A stretch of 64,000 bases of DNA from Sapria himalayana (GCA_029783825.1 JAREIK010000801.1:7973571-8037570), one strand, 5' to 3'; positions 50,690 to 63,250 are shown, counted from the stretch's first letter. The notes: generated from the sequence alone by a model not told the origin. Made by a program: numbers and translations.

Positions 50690-52110
50690 TATGTCATGAT
50701 GTTCTTTACGTATTTAATCTTAATTCTAGTGTTCATGCAGACAGTCAGACAATAAATAGATAGAATGGTGAATTAATACTTTAAGTATTTGGTTTTCATC
50801 TTTACAACCATATTGCTAAATATTGGGTCATCTCTAAACTTTCTAAACATGTTACTAATGTTGCATATGCACCTGAGTGTAATGCAAGTGGTGAGAGTAT
50901 GTATTAATAAATACATGTTCGTCGTATCATAAAAAATTTTTATGAATTTTATAAATCAAATTTTTATAGCCCAGTCAGTATTGTTAATAATAAGTGTGTC
51001 ACTTTTATTATTGACATTATCATATATCACATCTTTATTTGCAACACATGACTCTAACATCAGATATGTGTAATTCTAATAGTATCTCATATTCGGTTAG
51101 AATTTTTTCTTCATTAGATCCATAGACAAATAAATACTATCAAACTTCTATTGTTTGTGAGACATATGAAGAAATTTTAGTGAGTTACATATCTTTTCTA
51201 AAATGGGGGAAACAATCTTAATTCATGCTTATACTATAAGGTTAATGATATGACACATGTATTTAATATGAAAAATCTCTTCTAATAGTCCATCTCTAAT
51301 AGTACTAACAAATATGTTAATATCAACTCAATTATTAGATGTATTATCGAATATTATATTATATATTTTATTTTGAATATTATATTTTCTAAAGATTCTC
51401 ATCATGCACTCATAAATGGACAGGTCATCATGAGAATGAAGAATCTTGGTGAATCTTAATATTTTTTTATTTAATGTTTATTTAGAATATACATAGTGGG
51501 TAGTGAGACACGCATAAGATACATCATCATGACTAATCTAAATATCAAACATCACAGATATCATTTCATAATAATTCATAAACTCTTTAATTATTATTTT
51601 TTCTAACTTATAATATTTTAATATGTCATACTTAGATGTAGACCTATGAATTCTACGATATGTAGACTAAAAATAAGTCTGCATGATACTGACTACCCTT
51701 AGAATCTCTGAAAATATAATCGGAAGACTCATTATGATGATTAATTTAACAATGTATTTTCTTCATAACTCGTTGCGATATATGAAGGGGGTCAACATTG
51801 AGGTTGAACTGGATCCAACCTCAAAGAATTTACTATTGAGTTGAGTTTTCCTAGGATGTAATGCATTATATTTTTTATTGTATTATTTGGCATGTCTCTT
51901 AAGGTGCTCAGTCTCATATGAACTCTTACAGATTACTATTTTTTTATAATATTTATATTGTGCTAATTTTTCTTCGATACCCCTAATATTTTTATCCCTA
52001 ATATTTCATCTTCTAATTTTTTATTTTTTAGATATTTGGGTCGAGGTGACCGGAAAAATCAAAATTTGGCGGTCTCGAATTATTTCGTAGGATTTTTGTT
52101 ATCTATATTA
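50690..52110 (-). pseudogene. hAT transposase remnant
   Basis: The nucleotide sequence parallels 35880-37320, for example GTTGCATATGCACCTGAGTG at 50854 against 36093. Stops occur in all frames. Only homology to the better-preserved copy identifies it. Confidence 0.7.
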
Positions 52111-53151
52111 TAATTTTTTATATTTATATTAAAATTAATTTCATTATCATAATTAAAATTATTAATTATCATTTTTATTTTTTATTAGTTTTTTAATTAT
52201 ATTGTAATTAATATTATTAAAATTATATATTAATTTATATTAATTAAACTAAAACTAATACTCATAATGAGTAAAATTTTGTTTGCCTTTTGATGTTCGC
52301 ATTGCAATCAATAAGTCACATTCCAAACCGAGTCTCGAAAGTCAAAACGAAATGAGAGACCAAGAGAGAGAAAGAGATGAGAGGATATGAAAAGAAAATA
52401 TGGGAGATAGAGAGAGATAAATTATAAATTATAAATGGAGGGGGAGGGGGAGGGGGGTGCGGTATTTTATAGATTTGAAAAAACTTAAAAAAAAGCAATT
52501 TTTTTATATATTTTTTGAAGTTTTTAAAAATTTCTAAGGAGCAGAATCTCCAGGGCCTTTGGATTCTGCCTTTTAGCCATTGATGATGAAATCTAACGGC
52601 TAAAATAAAAAAACATGATTTGTTTTGGATCGTTGGGTTGGTTCGATTGTTGAACCGACCCAACAGTCACTAGTTCCAAAAGTTTCGGTTTCTGGAATCT
52701 GTAGTCGGGTTCGGGTAGGGGAGACATGATCAATAGGTCGGGCTCGGGACCAACAAAAAGTCATGCTCGGGGGGTGAGGGAGGGGTGCTGTGCATGGTTT
52801 GGGTCGTGCCGAAATACTGTGCCTTCAGTCCAAGGTATTGGGTCGTGCCTAGCTTGGCACAACATGGCACGAGCCGTTCCGAGAGTTAGCATGACACGGA
52901 CCCAAGCATGGATCTGGATCGTGCTGTGTGGGGTAGGAATGATAGAGTTTGGCCATGCCTTGGGCCGAGCCTGAGCTACCAAACCTGTTTGACACTTTTA
53001 TTTGGTTCGTGCCACATGGATGCTCTTAGCCAATCACGTGGCACACTAATTAAAAAAACCTACCACGTGTACCATTTGGGGTGAGTTTTTTAATTTTTTT
53101 TAAATTTTTTAAAATTGATTGGGCGAGGTGGGCACAAGCCAATTAGACCGT

Positions 53152-53482
53152 GCTTGCTTTCTAATTCGAAGTCTGGGTCACGATACATGTGTCAGTGGAT
53201 AGTGTCAATGGTCAGGCACCTGGGTCATGCTTGGCCCAGTACTAGGCATGACATCTCCTGGCCCTGCACGGCATGAGCCTTGCCTCGGCCCTACATGACC
53301 CTTGTTGGGCACTATTCTGGACCATGTCGTGTCGGGAAAAGCATGGCTCAGTCAGGTCGTGCCGGGACAAGCATGGCTCAGTCAGGTCGTGCCGGGACAA
53401 GCATGGCTCAGTCAGGTCGTGCCGGGACAAGCATGGCTCAGTCAGGTCGTGCCCTATCCTTTCTGCCCACTTGCTACCTCTA
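53152..53482. mobile_element. hAT terminal fragment with 30-bp tandem repeats
   Basis: It ends GCCCACTTGCTACCTCTA at 53482, a variant of the right tip of the family. The sequence immediately after resumes in hAT interior sequence (equivalent to about 36280 in the element at 34712), so this fragment sits inside another copy. Its left end was not found. Confidence 0.5.
53326..53453. repeat. 30-bp minisatellite, four copies plus a partial
   Basis: Units begin at 53326, 53356, 53386 and 53416, with 8 bp of a fifth. The unit starts GTCGTGCCGGGACAAGC. Units 2-4 are identical and the first differs at two positions. Several overlapping open frames here are by-products of a period divisible by three. 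Confidence 0.92.
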
Positions 53483-54304
53483 CATATACATCTAATATCA
53501 GATATGTATAATGTCACCGGTATTTGATTTTTATTTGAAATTTTTTAAGGCTAATTGATAAATATAGGATATAAAATTTTTGTTGTCTTTGAGATCTCTC
53601 AAAGTATTTATTAAATTAATTATATGACATATATATCCACTGTAAAAAATATTACCTAAGAGTTTGTTTATAATGATTTTAACAAATATATTAATTATGA
53701 TATCGTTATTTAAAGTATTATTAAATATAATACTAAAAATGTTATTTTAAATATCATATTTCTTAAAGATATTCAACATATAATCATATATGATGAGACT
53801 ATCATGAAGATTAATGATCACTTTAAATCTTAATTTTTTTTATTTAATTTCCACTTAGAGTCAACATAGTTGATGGTGATGCATATGAATGTATCGTCAT
53901 CACGACTATTCTAGATGTTATATATCACAAAGACCCCTCTATTGTGTTTCTAAGTTCTTTAATTTTTATTTATTTTTTTAAATTAAAATATTTTATTATG
54001 TTATTTTTATTGATAGACTTTTGAATTTTATATTAAATAGATTGGAAGTGAGTTTGCATAATATGAATTAGTCTATGATCCTCCTAAAATCTAATCAGAA
54101 GACTCATGCTAAAAATTAATTTTATTATATTTTTTTCTTTCAAACTCATTATAGTAAAAGAATAGGTCAATAAACTTATAGTTTATTCAATTTCAAATAT
54201 CTTACCATTCAGTTAAGTTTATCTGAGATCTAATATATCATATTTTTTGATATAATGATTGACATAATTTTTAAGATAGTCAGTGTTATTAGTATTCTTA
54301 CATA

Positions 54305-54341
<37 letters not shown>

Positions 54342-55285
54342 CGTTGAATTTTCTTCGACACACCTATAATTTTTATTTAATTATATTAAAATGTGTTAAC
54401 AATACTAAATTTGCTTATTTTTAAAAATTCTAGATGTATGACTCAAGATTAAGAGAAATATTAATTTATCATTATTATTTATGTTTATGTCTAATCAATA
54501 ATTATAATATTTATTGTTTATATTTTTTAAAATCTAGTAGATTAGAAGTATGAGAAAAAGAGTAATTTTTTATTTATTATGGTTAATTTATTTATTTATC
54601 TAAAAAATATTAATTAAAATAAAAAATATATGCAACATAATGCGTATTTTATTTTATTTGAGTAATACATATATTTTTCTCTACCTTATGTACTTGTACT
54701 CATTCTTCGAAGTTGTAACTCATCAAAATTATTCCATCGCTCCTACAAATAAAAATAATAACTAAAAATGACAAATGTAAAAAAAACAATGTTTTTAGAA
54801 ATTTATAAAAAAAGAAGAGAAATAAGATGATGAGAGATTATAGATAAATTATAAAAAATAAAAAATATTAATATGTTATTTATATAATTTTTTTTTGATT
54901 ATAAAAATAGTTTAAAAATTTTCTAGGTTAGAAATTTGATATCTATCGGATTTCACCCAAAGAGCCATAGAATTAAATGCATTAGTTGAAAAAAATTAAA
55001 ATTTATTATTATAATTTTAGAATGACATGGCAGTGACATGCAATCGGCTATGTTGTCATTTTACTTTTGCAAAATGAGCTGTTTTACAATGACTGATATG
55101 GTTTTTGGCCTGGGTATGTGCCCTTTTGTCATGTCGCAATGCCTCAAATGACACGAGGTCCATGATGCTCTGGTACAATCAACATGAGCCATGCCAAGGG
55201 CTGGAATGAGTTTGATCCATGCTTTGTTTTGGATTGTGCCTGGTCATTGGCCTTGCTCGGGACACCCGTCCACTTGACACCTTTA
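53483..55285 (-). mobile_element. Right half of another hAT element
   Basis: From 53490 to 54400 it follows the central and BED-encoding region of the transposase gene (compare 36290-37260). A GC-richer end block runs 55020-55285 and finishes GTCCACTTGACACCTTTA. The left half is missing or replaced by the fragment at 53152-53482. Confidence 0.6.
54305..54341. repeat. (TG)n(TA)n microsatellite
   Basis: About ten TG then eight TA dinucleotides within decayed hAT sequence. Confidence 0.9.
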
Positions 55286-55591
55286 ATTAGATGTACATTG
55301 CCACTTAATTTCAGTTAGTTAAATTATATAAAGAATGGATCATTTTTAAATATTTGTTGAGTTATGATATTTATAGAGATGCCATCATATTTATTTTTAT
55401 ATTATTTCTTTATAGGTGATAACCAATACACCATACTTCTTGCTTAGTATGAGATATTAGAGAGATTGATATCTCGACATTCTTATTCCAAAACTCGGAT
55501 ATATCATAGCTAATAAGTCTCAAACATAAGACTTATCATCTTTGGATGAAGACACATACCATAATACCAAGATATGACTTGTATTTTCATT

Positions 55592-55622
55592 ATAGTATAT
55601 ATATATGTGTGTGTGTGTGTGT
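55592..55622. repeat. (TA)n(TG)n microsatellite
   Basis: A short TA run followed by about nine TG dinucleotides. Confidence 0.85.
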
Positions 55623-56292
55623 TTACTTATTTGTCTATATCGCTATCTGGTCTGGATTATAGATTCATATAATAAGCTGTAAATTCTAAAATATTTTTTA
55701 TATAATATTGACAATAATATATTAAATCTTATAAGAATTACAAAATTAAAAATATTTAGTCGAGAATATCATTATGATGGTTGATCGTTTGAGAAGTACT
55801 CATGGTGTATGATTATATTGGAAGTCATACATTAGTGTGATAATAAATATTTTTATCTAATTGAGATAGGAAAAGTCTTGGTTTCTAAAGTTATCAGATC
55901 TAGTTTTTTTGATTTTTGGATATAAACTTATTGAAATATTAATTTCTTTTAAATTCTGCTCTAATGTAGAAGTTGTGTACTAGGTATGCGTATGACCTCC
56001 ATGAACTCTATTTTTTTATACAACATTAATTTTTAGATTCATACAAAAAACTCACCAATAAAATGATAGAATGATTGTCCAATATTTTAATATTTTTTAC
56101 CAATATATATTTCACTAAAAAGTGAGTATTTTTATATTATTGAAACATAGTATTTATGTTGTAAACAAAAATAATTATAAAAAAGTGATTTAAAAAAATC
56201 ACTTTTACTTTGTTTGAAAAATCAATGCATTGTATTCTAATTTTTATTGTTGTTTCTATTGATTGTTGATTCTCTCAAATGTGATTTTGAAG

Positions 56293-56361
56293 GTGAATCG
56301 TCTCAAAATAATACAAAAAAGGGTTAGTGTGCCTTATGATGCTTCAAATCGAGAACATCAG
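56293..56361 (+). CDS. ELMO/CED-12-domain protein, exon 4
   Basis: This 69-bp phase-0 exon encodes VNRLKIIQKRVSVPYDASN followed by REHQ. It matches the start of the plant ELMO domain, (EE)RLxxLxxRlxVPFDgSrxEHQ, which directly follows the SPLQ sequence of the previous exon. The acceptor is TTTTGAAG after a T-rich tract; the donor is GTAATA at 56362. The exon continues the frame from ...CVDPLQ. The downstream exons, with the conserved ALRxLW and MGWQGTDPSTDFR motifs of the family, are not in the window. Confidence 0.88.
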
Positions 56362-56599
56362 GTAATACTTGCTTAACTTGATGCATTTCTTTTCTTACTT
56401 ATGTTTTTTGATGTTGAGATTTTTATTGCTTTTGTTTGTTAACAAAAATTATTGATTTTGATATCCTCTCTTCACATTAAATTTATTTGTGACTATGGGT
56501 GTTAGATAGAGCATGTTTTTAGTTCTTTTCATTGAGCAATCAAAAGTTTAAGTCACTAGTTCAAATTGAATCATCTAATGCGATATGCGACTCATTTGG

Positions 56600-59185
56600 A
56601 GAAAGTTATGAACCTATATGTTTATTATATAGTTTTAAGTTAGGATAATCAAGTCTCGCAATTCTCATCTCATTTTTATGGAAATACACATCTTGCATCT
56701 AATGAGACACTCACATTAGGTTTCTCTTCGTTGCACAAAATTTTTGGAAAAGTCTCACTACTATTTAAAAGAGAAGTATTCCTATCCTTCTCAAAAATTA
56801 CTATGTTAGCAGTAACAAGTGAAGGGACACGAGCAAATACAAGAGGTGCAGCTATTACTTTGCTAAGAGTAACAACTGGACAATAGAATGATCCTATCAT
56901 AATGGTGTTTAAAAGTACATTCTTTTGGATTAAGTTTATGAATGACTTATATATTAAAAAAATCATATTCATACTCGTATTAATTCTTCTAACTTTCAGT
57001 AAGTAATACTTTTACCTCTTTATAGTATTAGAATATCTAATGAATACATAGTTAATGTCACAAGAAGTCATTTTCTCTCTACTCATAAAGAAATTTAGTA
57101 GAAGATTACAAATTTTTTTTTAGATATAAGAATTATATGAGATACAACCTAAAAGCATAGAATATGACATCTAGCTAATGAGGAAGTTAGTAGTTAACAA
57201 TATTTTCTAAAAGCATTTAGGAATACTCTTATGTAGAAAAGAAATTTGTCATTATATTCAAATATCATTTCTTTTTCTTAGCTATCTTATGTTGTGTATA
57301 AAATATCAAAATAAAATATTTGATAAAACATCATATATTTTCTTTAAAAGTAAAAATTAATAAGAAATATATTTCAAAATAGTATTACTTTTCAATATTT
57401 TAATATTACAATTATATTTAGTTTTTATTCTTTTATAAAATCTCATAAATATTAAAGTTTAAAAATAGATAATAATATATATTTAGTATAATCATCATCG
57501 AACATAATAAAATATCGTAGGTCATCATACATATTTGTTTTATAATATCTTCAAATATTTGAATGTATCAAAGTGAATTAATATTTACTAGTATTTTCAT
57601 GATCTATTCGATAAAAAATTCTTTTGTGATTTCCTTATTAACATGAAACTCGATTGTGATTTCCTAACTGATATGTTTCAATATCAATAGATATTATTCT
57701 TTTAATGATTAATTGCATAATCTTTACTTTATCCAATGATGGAGGTCCAAGTTAAAAGTGTGCATCCAACAAATCAAATGTAGCCACTTACTTAAGAGGT
57801 TCCTATGGGTAAAGAAAAATCAGTACTATCCATCTTACTTAATCTTTAAAGGAGCTATTCACCCGGTTTATCGATCTCATATAGAAATATCAAAAAAAAA
57901 TGTTACTTATTTGTTTAGTAAATTAGCTAACTAAAAATAAATTATGATGAGACTAAAACAAAAAAAAATTATTGCCAAAGCGCAAAACTCAATATTGATA
58001 TTATTTGGTCTCCTAGCTCATATAATGATGATATTAACTATAATAATATTAAAAATTTTAGTTTCTACTAAAAAAGTAAAGCGAGTGTAATCAATTAATG
58101 CCATGCATATTGGATAATGAATCTATGACATAAAAATCAAAGTAAAATGGTGAGAAAAAGAACTATAGACATAGATATATCCTAGTTAGAGCTAATAACT
58201 CCTAAAGAAAGAAATCTAGAATATTTCTTCTGAGTAAACATAACAAAATTAGTAGGCGAACATGTGTATGGTCTAGTAGTCTGTTGCACAGTCTTTAAAT
58301 CCCAAAACATATTTGACAAATACATCAACGCATCCAAGTTTCATATTTTTTTACATGTATCACAAGAATTAAACATGTTAGACATGCTTGTGTCAATCGA
58401 CTGTCATATATCTACTAGTAACAGTACATCAATTGCCAACTACTCATTTGACTAGGCATGATGTGGCTTTTTCAACAAATGTTTTATATATCCAAAGTTC
58501 ATGAATCAAATCTTCATCGACACTACCCATTTGAAATACATATCTATCTTGGATTTTCACTATGTTACCCTCACTAATTCTAGTTTTTATTTCTTTTTGT
58601 ATAAATGACACACAAACAATTTCCAAAAGAACCACAAATGCAACAGTACCCCAAAACCACACGCCTTCATGCAAAGCTCAAAACATAGACTCAACATTTT
58701 CTAAGCGCAACAACAATTTTTTAGAAGTTATATAGCAATGCCACCATACAAATGGTCATGGAAACTATCTTTGAGGCCACCAAAGTTTGTCTTGATCTTC
58801 AAAAAATGGCCATTGGATATCCGAAAACAACAATTATTCAATCACGTGCACCAAACCTAAAAAACTAACATTACCAAAAATGTCCATAAATTCACTCCCA
58901 TTGCTCTTGGCAACAGCTGCTGGTAAACTTCTTTGCCAACACTTGTAGGAGATTTATCGCCACCCAAAATACCATGTGCTGCCCTTTCCTCTACATGTTC
59001 TCTGATAGCATGTTATGATTAGAATCTTGTTTGAGTTCCGACAATAGTCAAGATAGAGGGAGAGAGGAAGGAAAAGGAGAAAAAAAAAGAAACAAAAAAT
59101 AATTTCACTAAATTTCATACAATACAAATTATAATTTCATATATACATAGTTTGGGGTTGCTCAAGAGTTGGGTGCTCCAAAACA
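56600..59185 (-). mobile_element. Minus-strand LTR retrotransposon remnant
   Basis: On the minus strand a 175-bp LTR (59185 down to 59011) is followed by TGCTATCAGAGA, a good match to the initiator-Met tRNA primer-binding site. The region below (to about 56600) has partial open frames (58674-58444 and 56972-56676) that I cannot match confidently to gag or pol. The lower limit is a guess and no second LTR was found. Confidence 0.45.
59011..59185 (-). repeat. LTR of the minus-strand retrotransposon
   Basis: On the minus strand it starts TGTTTTGGAGCACCCAAC, then TCTTGAGCAACCCC, and ends AATCATAACA. The start shares the GGAGCACC pattern with other LTR-like sequences in the window. Confidence 0.6.
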
Positions 59186-59647
59186 ATATAAAAAAAATAT
59201 ATACAATCAATAAGAATTGAACCTTTACAAACAAATCTTGATAGATGACAAACATGATATCAAAAAAGTATAAGTTGATTATCATCTTATTTAAGAAACA
59301 AAATACAAGAATTATATCTATCTTCATTGTCTTATATGATGATCGATTCATTAATGACGTGACCATGCTTTCATTTACATCACAAACACAACAATCATCT
59401 TTCAAACTGGCTATTACTGATCTGTATACTACAGCTTGAATGACAATAATAATAGGCATGTATTTATTTTTTTGATTTATATAATTAAACTACATTTAGT
59501 TTTATGTGTCTCATTTGATGGTACAACATGTATGATTTCTCTTCAACAGCTGACATTGTGATTATAATGGATTCCTAGCATCAAGATTTTATAATTTTGT
59601 TTTCCTTTATATATGTGTGTTGTAACTTCTTATTTATTATTTATTTT

Positions 59648-60080
59648 ATTTTTTGATGTGAGCACACAATATGTTGGTTGCTCTTATAGTGTTTGTTTTT
59701 TGTTTATAGGCTAGGTTTTTTTTTGATATTGAATGTATTATTATTATTTTTCATTCACAGTATGAATTTTTTATTATTCTTTGTGGGTTATGCTTTTACA
59801 TTGTATCAAGGATAATGTTTGTAAAAATCCTAAAAAACAAGTGTTGAGAGAAAATAGTGAATTGAGGTCTGGGTAACAGAAGTGTCAATGCCAATAGTGC
59901 ATTGATGTAGTGGGTACCAGGACAGCAAGCCACTGATGGCATCAACAACACGTGTGTGCCCATGTAATCGAGTGTCGATTCTAAGGGTTCAATGAAGCCA
60001 ACCTAATGTTGGCATCAACAATGTTTATAATGTGTGCTGAAGTGTAGTACAATGGGTGTCGAAGTGAAGTGTATGTATTT
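59648..60080 (+). repeat. LTR-like remnant
   Basis: It begins near GATGTGAGCACACAATATG then TTGGTTGCTC, similar to 45447 and 32017, and continues with GTGTTGAGAGAAAATAG-like words shared with 45447-45940. It is probably part of the same LTR family. The limits are approximate. Confidence 0.4.
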
Positions 60081-60840
60081 CAAATAAAAAAGGAAAATAT
60101 AGGAAAAACAAAGAAAAAAAGAAAAATACATTATGCAATGCGTGTAACTAAGTCATCGGACCATGTTCTTTTTCTCAACATATTAGAGAATTAAAAATTA
60201 ATTTATTTATTTTTGTTTTAGATCTCATATTATTTTAATTATTAACTTTTTTATTAGAGAATTAAAAATTAATTTAATAAAATTATAAAAATAATTAAGA
60301 GTAATTGTATCATAAAACATATGTCTGATAATTTTAACTTTTACTGTATTGCTCATGAGATATTACACCAAGTTTTTTGTGTTAGTATATTCTCACAAAA
60401 TTAGATTTCATAACGAAAAAATTCAAATTTAATTGAGAATATTTCTCTATGATATAAATATTCTAGAATATTTTTTAGAGATACAATTATAATCATAAAC
60501 TATCTCATAAATTGAATGTATCCTATTTTTTTTCTTCGTGAGTTTATTTAATTTTTGTATCTTGGAGAGAGATTATTTAGTTTAATTATCAAAATTTTTT
60601 ATTATAATTATTTTTTTAATAATTTCATTTTGATACATGATAAGATGATAATAAAGTGATGATTACTTATTTTTTAATTATTCTAATATCTAAAAAGAAT
60701 ATAAATATTTTTTTCATGAGCCCAGGAGCATAATATTCATAAGAAATAATAGAGTCTTTTAATCTTTCATACTCATGTAGAGTCTCATTTAGGCCTCCAA
60801 TTATTAGAGTATTATTATATATTTATTTTGAACTTGTTAG

Positions 60841-61258
60841 TAGAGGTATCAAGTGAGCTGGGTGAGTCGGGCAAGACCCATGACATAACTCGATTCATAT
60901 GTGCTAAATCTGATATGACATAGTTTAGAATCGTGCTTGGATTGACTCCATGCTGGGGTTGCATGTGCCATGCCATGACATAAGGAACTGCCTTACTGGC
61001 CAATTCTAGCCATTGGCCGCTACAGCACTACTCAGTGCCATTGCCAAGCCATGGGCTGCTTGGCCCGTGATCGACCTAGCATGCTCGATTGGGGAAGCTG
61101 GGCCATCGGGTCATGCTGAGCATACCTCTTATGTTGTTGTGCCGGCACACTATGACCTGGGTACACAATTTGTGCCGTGTCTGACACAGCATGGTGGCCC
61201 GATCGGGCCACCAAAATTTGGGTGGTGCCGAGTAGGCACAACCTAGTTGAGACCTCAA
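60841..61258. mobile_element. hAT MITE (418 bp), older copy
   Basis: It starts TAGAGGTATCAAGTGAGC and ends CTAGTTGAGACCTCAA, flanked by CTTGTTAG (60833-60840) and CTTGTTTG (61259-61266), a 7/8 match. It is GC-richer than its surroundings, but most CpG sites of the young relatives read TpG or CpA here. Confidence 0.85.
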
Positions 61259-61989
61259 CTTGTTTGTTCACACTAAGGAGATTCTCTTTTTGAGCTATTA
61301 TATATACCAACACGCACAAAACAATTTTTTGAAGAGAGTAAAATTTTAGTTGTAAAAAAATTCTTTTTGAATCTATATAAGTTGGTAACTCTTAAGTTGA
61401 TTGTAGTCTTTAAATTGTATAAGTTGAGAGTTAAAAGATTTGATTACTTAAAACTTAGAATTTATATTAGTAGAAATTAGAATATTTGCAACATGTGTAT
61501 AATAGAGAAAAGTCTCTTGAAAATTAGATGATATTGTAGTTGATTCTTATAATCATGATTTTTTATTTGTTCTCCAGAAGAAATATATAAGGTATTCTTT
61601 ACATTTTATTTTATTAGTATTATTCTCATATTTTTTTTCTTTTTTTTTTTATTATTTTTCTTGATTATAATAGTATATCTAGGTTTGTTTTTGAGGTATT
61701 ATATTATCTAAGTTGGTGCTAGATAATAATGAAAGAAATAAATATTCTTTATATTTATGAGATTTGAGAATTATTACTTCAACTTTTATGAAACTATATT
61801 CTTGGTTCTTGCCATGTGTTCATTGTGAAGATAAGTAATGATGATATGTTAGATCATTTGAATACAGACCTATTTTAGGGGGTTTACTTAGATTTTTAGA
61901 GTTTATTATTAGTATGTTTTTTTTTACTAACCATGATAGGTTTTCATATGATTATTTATTTTTATTGTGGCTTCTAATAGATAGATGAT

Positions 61990-63250
61990 ATACTAGCTGG
62001 ATGTGAAAATTATTTTTGTTCTCCATGATCTTGAAGAAGAGATGTGTATGAAATAATCTTTTAGTTTCTAGATTAGTCATAATACTCAAATTGAGTTTGT
62101 AGATTATTAATGGTTTTATACAACCCAAAATACTCTTCGAGAGTTTTTTTATTAGATTTTTAGTTATAATTATTTTATTATAGCTTATTCCTTATTTCAT
62201 CAAAAAATATTAGATAACATATTTATTTTATTGATTATATATGTGAATTATTCTGATAATGAGAGATAAAGAGCTAGTAATCACTTAATTTAATGAATAC
62301 CTACAATCATCATTTCTTATATGTTGTGGTTTGGTTTTTTCTTTGTTTATTTTTTTTTATTTTCATTATTGGAAGCACCCGACATGGTGGCTGTCTAAAA
62401 CCATATATATAATTGATGTATTTTTGAAAAATAATTCTTGATAATTTAAACATTATTTTATTTTTTTCACATCTTTTATCTTTCTCTCATTTCTTTCTTT
62501 TTCTTAAAGTTTATTGTGATTGAAACTATAAATTGGTTACAATAAGATGAAAGATTTCAAGAAGCTTAATTATATTATTTTGAGATTAAGGTGGCTTATG
62601 ATTGTCAATGTAATTTATTGTCATAATGGAAATTTATTATTTTTTTGATTGTGTTCTAGCAGATATGTTTAATGAACTAAATATTGATTATTTTTTTGAT
62701 ATTAATTCTCCAGTTGATTTTATTATATGCATGAAAAGTATAGTCAATAATATATGTTTGATTATTATTAAACTAGATATAACTTATGTAATCAATATAA
62801 TTAGTCATTTGTTAGATTTTAATATATTTATTTTGACGTAGTTATACACATACTATGATGCAGGGAGAAATTTTTTAGTATATGGCATTACATTTGGTGA
62901 TCATGGACATCTTTAATTGATCAGAATGCATATTATAACAGGGTTTCAACTTGTAGTGAGATGAAATTTATTTTTGTTTTGAGGGACTTGACATTATATT
63001 TAGGAAAAAAGCTTCTCCTAAAAATATGAGGTAAACAATAATTTCTAGATTTAACATAAAAATATAATATAGGCTGATAATCATAACTAAATGTGAATTT
63101 CTTTGAATCATGTACTTGAAGAAATATTATTTTAAGCTATTTATTTCACTAATATTTTTTGTGATATATTGATAATATGATATATAATTTTTAATCTAAT
63201 ATTTTATTAGCAGATGGATCATTTAAAAATATATTATTTTGTTTCTATAG
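61990..63250 (+). mobile_element. copia fragment C
   Basis: Positions 62000-62053 read DVKIIFVLHDLEEEMCMK in one frame, a clear copia reverse-transcriptase box. A YVDD-like sequence (IIYVNYSDNER) follows near 62225-62255. The RNase H side reads DFIICMKSIVNNICLI and LDITYVINIISHLL at 62717-62815. An LTR-like sequence (GGAAGCACCCGACATGG) near 62372 lies between these two parts, which suggests a nested LTR or rearrangement. Confidence 0.65.

Larger units (their letters stand above)
49019..53000 (-). mobile_element. hAT element (~4 kb) with nested MITE, decayed
   Basis: The left tip TAGAAGTGTCAACTTGG and right tip CCTGTTTGACACTTTTA are inverted variants of the family end. Flanking 8-mers (TTGGAATC, TTTGGTTC) agree at only 5 of 8 bases, so these two ends may not belong together. 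From 50690 to 52110 it matches the transposase region 35880-37320 of the element at 34712. At 52535-52610 the stretch GAATCT..GGGCCTTTGGATTCTG matches 37835-37880. A MITE at 49304-49782 is nested in the left end. Confidence 0.6.
33994..56292 (+). other. Intron 3 of the ELMO gene (22.3 kb), transposon-filled
   Basis: Donor GTATCT after exon 3 and acceptor TTTTGAAG before exon 4. It contains at least five hAT copies, LTR fragments and microsatellites. The stretches 33994-34711, 38260-39533, 39982-40850, 42011-45446 and 55286-56292 hold no gene that I can identify. An open stretch at 39015-39110 encodes a proline/glycine-containing peptide of unknown origin. Confidence 0.7.

Noticed and set aside
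53242..53527. Repeat-containing open frames such as CRDKHGSVRS units.
   Set aside because: The 30-bp minisatellite has a period divisible by three, so any stop-free unit stays open. It is part of a hAT end.
58444..58674. 76-residue minus-strand open frame as a host membrane protein, based on a hydrophobic stretch.
   Set aside because: It lies downstream of an LTR and primer-binding site on the same strand, so a retrotransposon origin is more likely, though unproven.
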